Source: Maratus speciosus
Taxonomy: Eukaryota > Arthropoda > Arachnida > Araneae > Salticidae
Assembly (NCBI GenBank): GCA_963932465.1
Contig: OZ010799.1
Span: 279,851,083 to 279,915,082, forward strand
Length of the DNA stretch: 64,000 nt
Direction: 5' to 3'
Position 1 is the first letter of the stretch. Each line of letters begins with the position of its first letter. Both the position numbers and the translations under genes were made by a program. The notes beneath the pieces are model-generated. The model saw nothing but the letters and a program-made list of their open reading frames with translations. It did not search any database and had not been told where the DNA came from. Below are positions 11,826 to 21,728 of this stretch, piece after piece.

Positions 11826-12644
11826 CACTGCTCAGCAAAAGTTTAGACAATGATCGATTATGTTTCTGTACTGAGAAGTATGTAACGAATTGTTGTAACT
11901 CAACTGTCATATATTACTGGGGGCTTATCTTTCAAACACAAACAATAAATTTTAATCTATACCCTTTACATAATATATGATGACAAAAAAACAAATTTAA
12001 CATTGTGGCAAAAGTATAGACAATCTCTCTGAAAACAGAAAAATATCCATAAATTAAAATCGAACTTGACCTACGTTGTACAAACTTGACCTACAATAAG
12101 CAGTCATCATTTGTCTGGATACCAGTTTATTGATCCTTCTATAATCTCGTTTTCTGGCCACATGAGGCCTTCCAGATTTATGTTTTGCTTTGAAAGAGTC
12201 ACCCATAGACAGTACCTAATAGAAAGACTTCTTTGGACGATTTAAAGTAGCTGAAATTTCTGCAACAGTCTTCCCTTTCGATTTCAGCTTCCATGCTTTA
12301 ATTACTTCATCTGACTGAAAATTTCTAGCTCGTGTCATCTTCACCAACCGATACTATCGCGAGGTGCACTTAAATACTTCATGCATATGACGTTATAAGT
12401 TTGAAATTTGCGTTTTTCCGTGAACAGTTGCCTAAAAATCACAAAAGTGTCTAAACTTTTGCAATATGCAAATTTCACTTTTTTCAGTTAAATTAAGTAA
12501 TATCCTACATTAAAACCGTTATTTTTGTCCTAAAACATTTAAAATATATTAAATAATAAGTATAGCCATTTGTATAACCCAAGTGTTCGTATTTTTTATT
12601 TAAAGGTTAAAAATCACCAGTGTCTAAACTTTTGCTGAGCAGTG
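11826..12644 (-). mobile_element. Deleted Tc1-like element
   Basis: The ends CACTGCTCAGCAAAAGTTTA (left) and its mirror (right, ending 12644) are nearly perfect for 24 bp and flanked by TA at 11824-11825 and 12645-12646. At 819 bp it is about half of full length. It retains only the start of a transposase on the minus strand. Confidence 0.92.
12103..12338 (-). pseudogene. Tc1-like transposase N-terminal fragment
   Basis: Translating the minus strand from ATG at 12336-12338 gives MTRARNFQSDEVIKAWKLKS, then a K-G-KTVAEIS helix-turn-helix, a stop after KKSFY, and then a frame with KSGRPHV, the GRP(R)-type AT-hook linker of Tc1 transposases. No catalytic DDE domain follows. It is a 5' remnant left by an internal deletion. 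Confidence 0.75.
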
Positions 12645-13465
12645 TAGTTCTAGTATTATTAAATCAAGAATAAAAAATGTGGAATGTATGAAATCTGAAA
12701 TTTGAGTAGCTCCGCCCCGAAAAACGCCTTTAAATGAATTGTATGTATTTTACACATATTTGTGAAAATATTTATATGTTATATCTAATGTTCACTTTCG
12801 GCATTTATATAAAATATACGTGAAAATATGGGAAATTTTCTACACTAGCACCTATAATCAGTAAATTATAAACATCAGTATAACATTGAGCTGGCTCACA
12901 GTTACCCTAAAAATGTGATAAAATGTTAGTGCCTTCTTATTTTACATTTTATTAACTATTAATAAATAAATAATCACAAAATATTATCACATTTACAACA
13001 TTTAGACAATAATATGTCTGATAAATGAGTATATTGTTGTCTGGTAAATGAGTATATTGTTACTTACTATGAAAATTTAATTGGATAATTTAACAACTTC
13101 AAATCAGCATTCAAAATTAGCTTGAAAACAGTACTTCACAAAAATGGTTAGACGATGCAATTAACAGAGCATAATGTTACTAATTTATTTTCTAAAATAA
13201 AGAGTAGAAATCCCAGTTTAGAACCTTGCTAACAGAGCTCAGTTCTGCAGTTTATTTAGTCTTTTGGTGTCAAAAATATTGAAAAATAGGAGGTGGTACA
13301 AAGTTACACCCCATGGTTCTAAGTTACCCTGAATGAGTGTTGTTTTTATGAATATGGCCTTTCAAAAAGACGAAGATTTCAGTTAAAATTTACTGGTGGA
13401 AGATTGCACCTTTGGTAATCAGGCCCTGATAACGGGGTCCACTTAGTTCGTTAGGATAGAGTTTT

Positions 13466-13755
13466 GTTTAAAAATATAAAATCATACAAGTTCGAGGGTG
13501 TATGCTGCCTAAGGCAGTAGGGACAGAATAGTTTAGAAACATTTTCGTTTTAAAATACAAAATCGAAATAAACAGGAATTTACGCTGCCGAAGACACTGC
13601 CCCCATCCCCAAATCTAAGTTCGTTTGGATTGATTTTATTTCAAAAATATAAATCATACAGATTCGAGGGTGTACAGTACACTGCCGAAGGTAGTTTTGT
13701 CTCCAGGAATAGGGTTGTTTGGAAAGATTTTCATTTAAAAATATTACATCCTTCA
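13466..13755. repeat. ~95-bp tandem repeat, three degenerate copies
   Basis: Units begin 'aaaatataaa.tcata.a..ttcgagggtgta' and contain 'gctgcc.aagg.agt'. They start near 13470, 13555 and 13645. Copies 1 and 3 are closest. No coding sense. Confidence 0.55.
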
Positions 13756-14670
13756 ACACCGATATTTGGTATAATTAAAGTTATTGTTATAGTCTCGTGC
13801 AACGCTCTGTAAATTAGGTAGTAAAAAATAAACCAATATTTACCCGAAAATGTGTAATTGCTTTCTGTTGCTGTTTTAGTTTATTTGTTTGTCATAAATA
13901 AATTTGAATATTTGACAATTATTTGAAAATTTGAAGAAAAAAAAGTTATACATTTTTGTTTTGTTTTTAATTGTGATTATTCGGCAGAAACATTTCACAT
14001 TCTACGTAACAAATTACCGTGGCTTCTTCCCTTTATTTGATACACTTAATGTACTTGGCTAGCATGTGTTCAGTATTTCAAGTATTCTGATTTAATTGTT
14101 TCTCTATTTTACATAGTATTTTTAAAGTTTTGAGCAATTGGTAATGAGTTAAGAAATAATAATATATTTGCAGACTTTTGAAATACAGCCAAAAATATCC
14201 TTCTATATCTCCACACAAGTCGGATAATAAAATATGTGAGCTATGTCGGTTAAAAAAAGTGCCATAAAATCAAGCGTTGGATAATTGGAAGCTACTGAAA
14301 TAACTTATTTTTTATATGAAATATGACGTAGTGATTAATTTTATTAGTATTCACGACATAAACTGAAAATTTAAACTTGAATTTCCATGCTTCTTTTAAA
14401 ACAACTGTAGCTCAGTGCGAGGCTGTCAGATTATTTACTAATACATTTTTCATTATTTTCCAATTAACTGCAATTATTAACAGAGCAATGTTTTTTAACA
14501 AAATGTGAATGTAATGTTTAAAAAGCCTGTTTAAACACTTTTCGTTTAATACCTCGTTCATTTTCGTGCGTATTGTATGTGGATAGAACATGGATGATGG
14601 CATCATTACTAATATGTATGATGCATAAAACAGTTATAACTAAAATTAAACAAAATACCGAACCTAAAAA
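13756..14670. other. AT-rich spacer, nothing recognised
   Basis: I see no terminal repeats, convincing reading frame or tandem structure here. A 64-codon minus-strand frame (14412-14606) has no recognisable motif and is treated as chance. Confidence 0.5.
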
Positions 14671-15052
14671 CAAGGGTCGTATTCTATAGAGAAATTTTTA
14701 TTGTTCCTACCAGAACCCTTAACCCCTTCAGGGGCAAAGCACTTCTGTTGGTAAAATGTTAAAATGATTGATTGACACCGGTATTTTTGAAGAGCTTTAT
14801 ATAAAACTAATTAAAAGCTTTTCTTCGCGTGCATTATATGAAACAACATTTAGTTTCTAAATTCTGGTGTGAATGTGGCATTTGGAAATTAAAAGTAAGT
14901 GGTATATAACATATACCGGTGCCCTTCAAGGGGTTAATCAGTATTCTTCATGATGATTTTACTGAACATATGCTATACAATTGTACGATGAATAGTTTAT
15001 TTTCAAAATAGTGGTAGGAACAATAGAATTTTCTTATAGAATACTACCCCTA
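14671..15052. mobile_element. MITE with 6-bp target duplication, copy 1
   Basis: The left end is CAAGGGTCGTATTCTATAG. The right end mirrors it imperfectly, followed by shared 'attgttcctacca'. TAAAAA flanks both sides (14665-14670 and 15053-15058). A second member of the family at 19737-19909 also has a 6-bp duplication. This copy is enlarged by a TTAA element inserted at 14719-14937. There is no transposase. The superfamily is uncertain. Confidence 0.8.
14719..14937. mobile_element. TTAA-type MITE nested in the 6-bp-TSD MITE
   Basis: Ends are TTAACCCCTTCAGGGGCA and, mirrored, TTAACCCCTTGAAGGGCA. TTAA at both ends suggests piggyBac-like mobilisation. The same ends occur at 17399-17610. It contains 'ccagaa..ttaga'-type internal motifs. 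It separates the two halves of the host MITE and so is younger than it. Confidence 0.8.
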
Positions 15053-15098
15053 TAAAAATGATTTTAAAAAACAAAGAAGCAACATAAGAATTCTTTTA

Positions 15099-15814
15099 CA
15101 GGGTTCGCCCGCTATTAAAATGGAGTTATGAATAAAAAGGAGGAGACATATAGTGTATTGTCTACCAGTTGCGAGTGAAGTAACTGAGGAGGTTGTCACA
15201 ATATGGCGGCTGCTTTTTTAAAATCGGTTCTTCAGTTTCTGACTACCGATAGGTCAAGCATCCCACTAGTAAAATTGAATAGAAGATTTCGTCTTAAAGA
15301 AACGTCTCATTCATGGAATTTTTTTTTAAATGTCACAAAAATTTCTATTTGTTTTTACTGGTGTCAGTAAGCCTTATATAACTGTCAGTTTGTATCCATG
15401 GTTGTCACAATATGGCGGAAACTCAGGGCCTAACTACCACCAAAGAAAACTCCTACCAGTAAAAATGAAAATTTGTTTCTACCACTATTTATGACTGAAA
15501 TTTTGTAAACATAAGGCGTTTAAATAAGTTTAAAATAACTATATAAACTTACTGGTGGGAGCTTCCACCGTCGATAAACAACCCCTTTGATAGCGGTTAC
15601 AGTTGAAGCTTCACTATTTTAAGGATATGTCAGTTCCTCTTTATTAATAGTTCCATGGCTATTAAACTACGCCCCATTTTGTAAGGACTATACCACCAGT
15701 ATTATTATAAAGAATATTTTCTTCATGATTCATTACCTAGAAAATAGTTTTATGCGATTACTGGTGGTAGAGTCCTTACAAAATGCGGCGTGGCTCAATA
15801 ACGTGCGAACCCCG
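15099..15814. mobile_element. Foldback element with TTTTA duplication
   Basis: Left end CAGGGTTCGCCCGCTATTAA and right end mirror CGGGGTTCGCACGTTATTGA are flanked by TTTTA at 15094-15098 and 15815-15819. Inside lie repeated 'gttgtcacaatatggcgg' blocks (about 15194 and 15403), several 'actggtggtag' motifs, and a strong inner palindrome (15654-15806) with ~40-bp arms around 'ttttgtaaggact.taccaccagta'. No coding sequence. Confidence 0.75.
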
Positions 15815-15824
15815 TTTTAACTTC

Positions 15825-16600
15825 TGTATAATTATCCAAATTATTTTGTAAACAAATGTTTGAAAATTTTATATTATATCACAATAATTTTAATGCATTT
15901 CATTGACTTTATTAACGCGACTTCCTTTTTAATTAGGTCACTTTAAAAAAAAAGTTTCTATTCCTAATTAACGTCTGTATTGTAACTAACTTGTCTGTGT
16001 GTGTAACTAACGTCTGTCTGAAAACAACTCATTAAAACCCGTTCTAAGCCGTGCAGATAATCCAAATGGTAAATATTATATTTGAAGTTATTTTATTAAA
16101 TATATTTTCTAATTCGTAGTTAATATAGGGTTTCAATTGTTAAAAATAGTTTTTATTTTTATATGGAATAGCGTATCATGGTGCTACTTTCATCATTACT
16201 GACATATATCGGAAATCTATAATCGATTTTCAAACACTTGTCAAAAAAGCAGAGTACTTCCTAAACACACTAACATCTTTAATTGGATTTCAAAAAGTGA
16301 AATCTCACTTCAAATTAAAAGTGAAAGAAAAAAAAAACATTTGAACCCAAATAAACGAGAAAAGGATTATATTTTCCTTATAAATTTATTTCCAAATTAT
16401 TTTGTCACAAAACGTTTATAATATTTTATTTTTTTTAAGCAGTAATCTGAAAGGCTTTGCATTGTCTTTATTAATGACCATTAGGGTTTAAATGTGTCAT
16501 GGTGTTAAAAACTTTTCTGTTACTAATGAATATGTCTTTTTTTCGAAATATCAAAATTTCTTGATAGCATTTCAGGAAAGAGGTTTCTAAGTTATAAAGG
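15825..16600. repeat. Dispersed foldback family R1, two copies
   Basis: Landmarks 'ttgtctttattaatga.c', 'aaaaacttttc.gttactaatgaatatg' and 'ttcgaaatatc' occur near 16460-16570, with a weaker copy near 15900-16000. Related blocks are at 31885-31990, 48195-48385 and 58100-58310. The better copies are inverted repeats with 'taattggatcac' on both arms. No reading frame. Confidence 0.55.
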
Positions 16601-16608
16601 AGATTTAA

Positions 16609-17362
16609 TTAAGGGGTCTCAAGCCTCTTAAAATTGGAAATTTTTTAAAAAAAAAGACAATATTCAACAATTACTATCTTTAAATATGTATGATTTTAAG
16701 ACACAATTTTTATTGGAATGAAAGACATAAGTATTTCTTTATGTTCTTTAATTTTATGCACTTAAAAAAATTCAAGATGCAGAATTAGCATTTACAGGGG
16801 GCTCCAAACTGTCAGACGTTTGACGAGCAGAAAATCAGCATAAAAGATTATGCGCAGGATTACAAAAACAATTTTGCAACTAGAATGAAACTTTTGGTGC
16901 CTACATATACTTCGATTGTAATAATTACTCTTAACATAAATACATTTGTATTTAAAGCCTTTTTATATTTTTAATACAAAGTTGCATTTAGCTAATGAAA
17001 AATTTAGAGACTTTCAACAGTATAATCGCCTAAAAATATGTTTTTGAACAAGTTTTAGGTTCCGTTTATACAGACTAACATTAAACATATGTTTTGAAAA
17101 TTTCATGAAAAAGAATTCAGTAGTTTTTCAGATATCCTGCGCGTTAAGCCCAAAAATGACTTTTGGAGAAAAATGACATAAAAATTTCAGAAACACCGCT
17201 TCAGCTATTGAGCGGGTATAATCCTAAAATCTATAACTTCCGTTCTAATGGGAATTTCAAGAAAACAATTATATCAAAATGATTAGAAAGATAGGAAATT
17301 AACATCTAAAAAAATATAAATTTCGAAAATTTTAAAGCTTTAAGAGTCCTGAGACCTCTTAA
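16609..17362. mobile_element. TTAA-flanked MITE, 754 bp
   Basis: TTAAGGGGTCTCAAGCCTCT on the left is mirrored by TTAAGAGGTCTCAGGACTCT on the right. TTAA is at both ends (16609-16612 and 17359-17362). The interior is AT-rich and non-coding. It is probably a non-autonomous TTAA-targeting element, distinct in sequence from the TTAACCCCTT family next to it. Confidence 0.75.
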
Positions 17363-17398
17363 GTAATATTTGTAGTATTTAGTAATAAAATGATTTTA

Positions 17399-17610
17399 TT
17401 AACCCCTTGAGGGGCACCGGTATATATTATATACCCCCTACGATTAATGAAGTTTTACACCAGAAAAGTTTTTTTTAAATTTTACTTCTCTAACTTTGGT
17501 GGAAAAAAGGCGTAAAATTGCTTTTAATTATTTTGAAATAGAATTTTTCAAAGATTCTGGTGGGAATTCAGCATTTCACAAACATAGTTGCTTGCCCCTC
17601 AAGGGGTTAA
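17399..17610. mobile_element. TTAA-type MITE, TTAACCCCTTGAGGGGCA family
   Basis: Perfect mirrored ends TTAACCCCTTGAGGGGCA at 17399 and 17610. Internal 'ccagaaaag' and 'attctggtggg' extend the inverted repeat. It matches the nested copy at 14719-14937. Confidence 0.85.
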
Positions 17611-17648
17611 AAATATTCTTTAAGATATTCAAGGAGGATAATAGTTAA

Positions 17649-17854
17649 TTATCACTAGAGCTGGCATAGCGGTCATTTTGACCGGTACTACATAAAAATA
17701 CTTCGATTCGAACAAGAAATTCTTTCTAAAATAAGTTAAATATGTGCCTCGGAGACATAAGTTAAATAAATAAGTTAGATAGTTCGTAATAAAAATTCTG
17801 GTGTAAAATATTTTTATAACTCTTGAGCAAAATTCCCGGCGGTTCTAGTGTTAA
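17649..17854. mobile_element. TTAA MITE, 'tcattttgaccggta' family, copy 1
   Basis: Nearly collinear with 20886-21092: 'catagcggtcattttgaccg', 'ataagttaaataaataa' and 'aaaattctggtgtaaaatat' are shared. The right TTAA (17851-17854) is intact. The left end reads TTAT, a point change. Confidence 0.8.
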
Positions 17855-18740
17855 GTAGCAGTTTCTATTTCTGTATGAAGAGTCATATAGTAATGTTTTT
17901 CTCAGTCATCCTGATAGATACTTAATATTCATAATTGAATATTTACTTTTTTTGTTTCAAAACGTAGGGTTAATGCTAAAGATATAGATAACTGTAATTT
18001 GACAAAATACATCCACCCTGTATATATAGAATCCAAATAAAACAAATTTATGAAACGTTTTTTATGAAACGACTGATTATGTTTCACAGCTATTACTCCT
18101 AAAATATGGGACGTTTGGCGGCGAAATTAACGCTAATTATCCGTATTGATACGTGAAAAATCAAAAGTTGTATTAGAATTTAAATTTTTGAATTAGTTTT
18201 CAATATATTAGTTTTTTTTCTAATATTAATGACATTTCTGTGATGATGGCAACTAAATGACTCCATTTGTGTGGGAAAATGGAGAAAAAGTAAAACTATA
18301 AGAATTATTACATTTTATTTTTATTTTTCCTTTCGTCAATTTCACTCTGCAGTTACCTTTTATTTCATTCGATACTGAAGATAATATTGTGATTAAATTA
18401 TGTTTTTCAAAAATATATGAAGAAATAGAAACTTATTTTCAAATATTCGATCTTCAGGAATCACTTTATTTTCGAAAACTGAAAATCAGCTGCCATTTTC
18501 ATCATTGAGATGATCTCCATTGACTTTGAAAAAAATGATAATTCCAACGTAGCTTTCTTCAGTTTTCAAGTTCACAAAGACGCTCAATGCCGAAATGGGT
18601 TTAAAGAGAAAAATACAATTTTCTAGGAAATTATTTTAATTCATAAACTGGAAACTTTTTGAATAAATTCGTCCGAATGACCTCATTTCGAAGCAAATAA
18701 GTTGAAACTGGTGTGAACCAATAAGCATTAAAAGAACTTT
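17855..18740. other. AT-rich spacer, nothing recognised
   Basis: No terminal repeats, frame or array found. From about 18700 it leads into the hammerhead-like motif and a 'ttcctattggctgttgatg' stretch (18870-18960) that may be the remains of a Penelope-like element, but no reverse transcriptase frame is visible. Confidence 0.4.
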
Positions 18741-18767
18741 ATAAAACACTATAAAAAAGTTTTACAC

Positions 18768-18811
18768 GCGCTAGGCCTTTCGAAAGATCTGAGTCTTTCT
18801 TCGTCAGGCGC
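18768..18811 (-). ncRNA. Hammerhead-ribozyme-like motif
   Basis: Read on the minus strand: GCGC, the core CTGACGA, one extra A, a hairpin GAAAGA/TCTTTC with loop CTCAGA, the core GAAA, a loopless stem from GGCC, then TA and GCGC. This fits stem I (GCGC/GCGC), the CUGANGA box, stem II, the GAAA box, a minimal palindromic stem III and a CUA cleavage site. Minimal stem III hammerheads are known from Penelope-like elements and can act as dimers. The extra base at the stem II boundary departs from the canonical core, so activity is uncertain. Confidence 0.5.
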
Positions 18812-18989
18812 AAAGAAGATGTGCTTCTACTATGAAAGCAGCAGCAAGACTAAAATGAGATTGATTTTGATTGTACTCTTGTGTGATTGGCTCTTGTCTT
18901 CTGCTTTCCTATTGGCTGTTGATGTCTGATTTCCTATTGACCTCATTTCCTTAAACGCTTAACAAAAGGGGGGGGGGATATAGGGATTG

Positions 18990-19520
18990 TTATTTATTGA
19001 TATAATTTTTTTTTAATTTCTTAAAAATATGAATGAAACGAATTTATAAATATTTCAATTCTGAAGTGTGGAAAGAAGATATTATATAATAAATGTTCAA
19101 CTGAATGCAAGGAGAATAAAATTTCCCCCTTAATTTTTCCATTCAATTTTAAAGAGAAAATTACATCAATATTATGTAAATGACATCATTTTCCCTTTCA
19201 CCCTGTCTGTTATCGACAGCAATAAAAATTTAAAATTGCCATTATGATGTCATCATGATTCATGCCATTTAAATTTAAAATAAAATAATATTTCAATAAT
19301 GTTACTTTCTTAATATTTTACATATAGAAATTTTAAGAGTTATTATGAGACCTTTGGAACCATTCCGAATTCTGAAACGAATATATGAAATAATAATTGC
19401 CCGACTGAATTCAGAGAAAATAAACCTACCTCACTTGGTTTTCTTTTCAATTTTAATGAGAAAATCAAATCAATTGCAAAAATGGTATTTACTCTTATCT
19501 CTCTTTCATGCGCAGCAAGA
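18990..19520. repeat. Two-copy tandem repeat, ~303-bp spacing
   Basis: 'actgaat.ca..gagaataaa' followed by 'cttttcaattttaa.gagaaaat.a.atcaat' occurs near 19100 and again near 19402. 'ctgaa.cgaat.tat.aaat' precedes each. The duplication is diverged. A plus-strand frame at 19345-19617 crosses the second unit and is not convincing as a gene. A G9 run at 18969-18977 sits just upstream. Confidence 0.5.
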
Positions 19521-19736
19521 AAAAAAAAATGTTGCTTCTAATAGAGAAATGAGATGGAACCCGTCGAACCTCGAAGAAGGAAAATGTTTAAGAAGGAACT
19601 ATTTCATTGACTTATAATAAACATACAAAATTAGTAACAATAGAAAATGCATCTTAAATTGGTTAGTCTAACTCTCAAACTAATATTATTTTAACCTAAA
19701 ATTAACAAAATACTATTTCTTTAAAACTCAGTTGTC

Positions 19737-19909
19737 CAGTGGTCGCATTCTGCAGGGAAAATCAAAATTTTATTGTTCCTACCACTATTTTGAAAATAAT
19801 ATCTTCGTAGTACCTTACTATAGCATATTTTAAATAAAAAACTATGAAGATTATTGATTAATAGTTCTGTTAGGAACAATAAAATATCCCCTATGGAATG
19901 CGACCACTG
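19737..19909. mobile_element. MITE with 6-bp target duplication, copy 2
   Basis: CAGTGGTCGCATTCTGCAGG and its mirror CAGTGGTCGCATTCCATAGG enclose 173 bp. GTTGTC lies immediately outside on both sides (19731-19736 and 19910-19915). 'ttattgttcctaccactat' and 'ttgaaaataat' are shared with copy 1 at 14671-15052. This copy is uninterrupted and better preserved. Confidence 0.88.
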
Positions 19910-19915
19910 GTTGTC

Positions 19916-20885
19916 TGAATAATTAAAATTCAACTTTAATCGCATATGTAATCAGTAAAATATAATAAAAAACAGTTATTGTAAGGAAGTTGTCAATTAA
20001 GTTTCGTATGCTTCGTTTTTCTGAATCAAAAGGATAAAATATATTCTAGTTTGATACAAAAAGATTTTTTTTTCTTGTAAAATCTAAACCAGGCATCATT
20101 CTCACTTTCTCATAATTTACATATGTACTTCTCATGTCCGTATTCACCATGTTTAAAAAAAATAGTATTTTAATTTGATCATTTTAAATTCAGTTTAACT
20201 CAAAACTTGAAGTCACGATGGTCAAAAAGATATTTGCATGTGAACAACCGCACTCTTAACTTCAGGTACTAATCTCAATACCGCAGAGTGAAAATTGCCG
20301 TAATTTATATTTTTTTGGACGCATTTGTGTTAAAATTTTCATTATTTTATAAGAGATTGGTCGTTTTCTTTTAAATATGACGTCAATTTCACGTACTTAA
20401 GCCTTTTGCTGGTGTCTCAAAATTAGTGTTAGCACTCATGCAGAAGAAAAAAATATGGAAAGTTTATAAGGAAAAATGCGCGTTTTTAAAAGCAGTACGT
20501 CATTTTCCATTCAAAATATTTTGGTACAATAAGTCCCTAATGGGATTTTGCGCCACTTTTAATCCTATACAACGAAATTTAAATCTTAGAAAAAAAGAAA
20601 TAAATATATATATTTTTTAATTTTTATCAAAAAATGGCATGGATTAATATAAGTAAAACTCATTATTCTCTCAATTCTGCAAAAGTGAAAGCTATCTAAT
20701 TACGATCATTTTAAAGAAATTTCATAAAATATCTTTTTAATTAAAATATTAAAGTGGCGATATTAAAACAAACGGCTAGTGCGGGCACATATACAAATGA
20801 ATAGTTTCCAACTAAAACAAAAAATATTAGTAAAATTGATTCAGTAAAAAGCTCAGGGCAGATGATTAAAAGACAGCCTTGTGTT
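19916..20885. other. AT-rich spacer, nothing recognised
   Basis: I found no element termini and no convincing coding frame. A 64-codon frame at 20426-20620 is low-complexity and probably chance. Confidence 0.5.
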
Positions 20886-21092
20886 TTAACATTAGAACCG
20901 CCATAGCGATCATTTTGACCGGTATCAAATAAAAATATTTCTATTCGAACCAGAAATTTTTTTGCAAAATAAGTTAAGTCTGTACCACAGAGAAATAAGT
21001 TAAATAAATAACTTAAATAGTTTTAAATAAAAATTCTGGTGTAAAATATTTTTATAACTCTTGAGCAAAATTTCCGGTGGTTCTAGTGTTAA
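20886..21092. mobile_element. TTAA MITE, 'tcattttgaccggta' family, copy 2
   Basis: TTAACATTAGAACCGCCATA on the left is mirrored by TTAACACTAGAACCACCGGA on the right, with TTAA at both ends. Length is 207 bp. It is the intact counterpart of 17649-17854. Confidence 0.88.
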
Positions 21093-21605
21093 AGGTATAG
21101 ATTATATAAAATTATAAAAAAAGCAATATCGCATTCAAGAAGATCGCAAAAAAATCGGGTATTTAATGTTACATATCCCTTCACTTGTTTTTGTTTATGA
21201 TAGCTCCATGCTCTATCACAAATAATTATCAGAAAACATTTTTTCAAAATTCGGAAAATATTATTACACACGAATAAATAAAATTGCATTCTTTCAGCTT
21301 TCTGATACGAAATAAGTAATTGTGAAAGAAAGTCACACAATTATTTGAAATATGTTTTCGTAAAGAGAAAGTGTTATATCGTTTGAACTTTGAACTTTGA
21401 AGTTTGAAAGGGGGGATACTCTGAGACCTATAGCCGCCGGGCTGTTGTCTCAACTGATCCAAGAAACATTGTTTGTAAAATATTTTTGCTATAAACTATG
21501 AAAAATTTAATTGATAAATAGAAACACAATAAAACTAAAATTCACCGGATTCAGGCGCTATTTTTGACATAGCATGTATTTTAATTTCAATTTTTATGGA
21601 GAAAT
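21093..21605. other. Unassigned spacer
   Basis: Nothing recognised apart from a short imperfect 'gaactttgaactttgaagttt' stretch near 21386 followed by a GC-richer patch at 21410-21450. Two overlapping minus-strand frames have no motif and look like chance. Confidence 0.4.
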
Positions 21606-21728
21606 GGCAACAAAAAAGTACAGTAATCTACTATTTTACTTTTAATTTTAATAGAAATGGAGTACTTCTGTTTCCACTATTGCAAATTGGTACTAAAAAC
21701 GATAAAAAATTAATATCTCAAAAATAAA

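Larger units (their letters stand above)
6890..13430. mobile_element. Old inverted-repeat element interrupted by three later insertions
   Basis: The left flank has 'taattaccaaa.gtg.aa.cttccacc' (about 6905) followed 74 bp later by 'cattcagggtaactt' (about 6979). The reverse complement of 13340-13430 has the same two blocks in the same order, 87 bp apart. The right end reads CAGGGCCTGATTACC on the minus strand. Between the arms lie a Helitron and two Tc1-like elements. Subtracting them leaves ~1.4 kb of original sequence (6890-7399, 10204-10280, 12645-13430). I could not confirm a target duplication. Confidence 0.5.
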
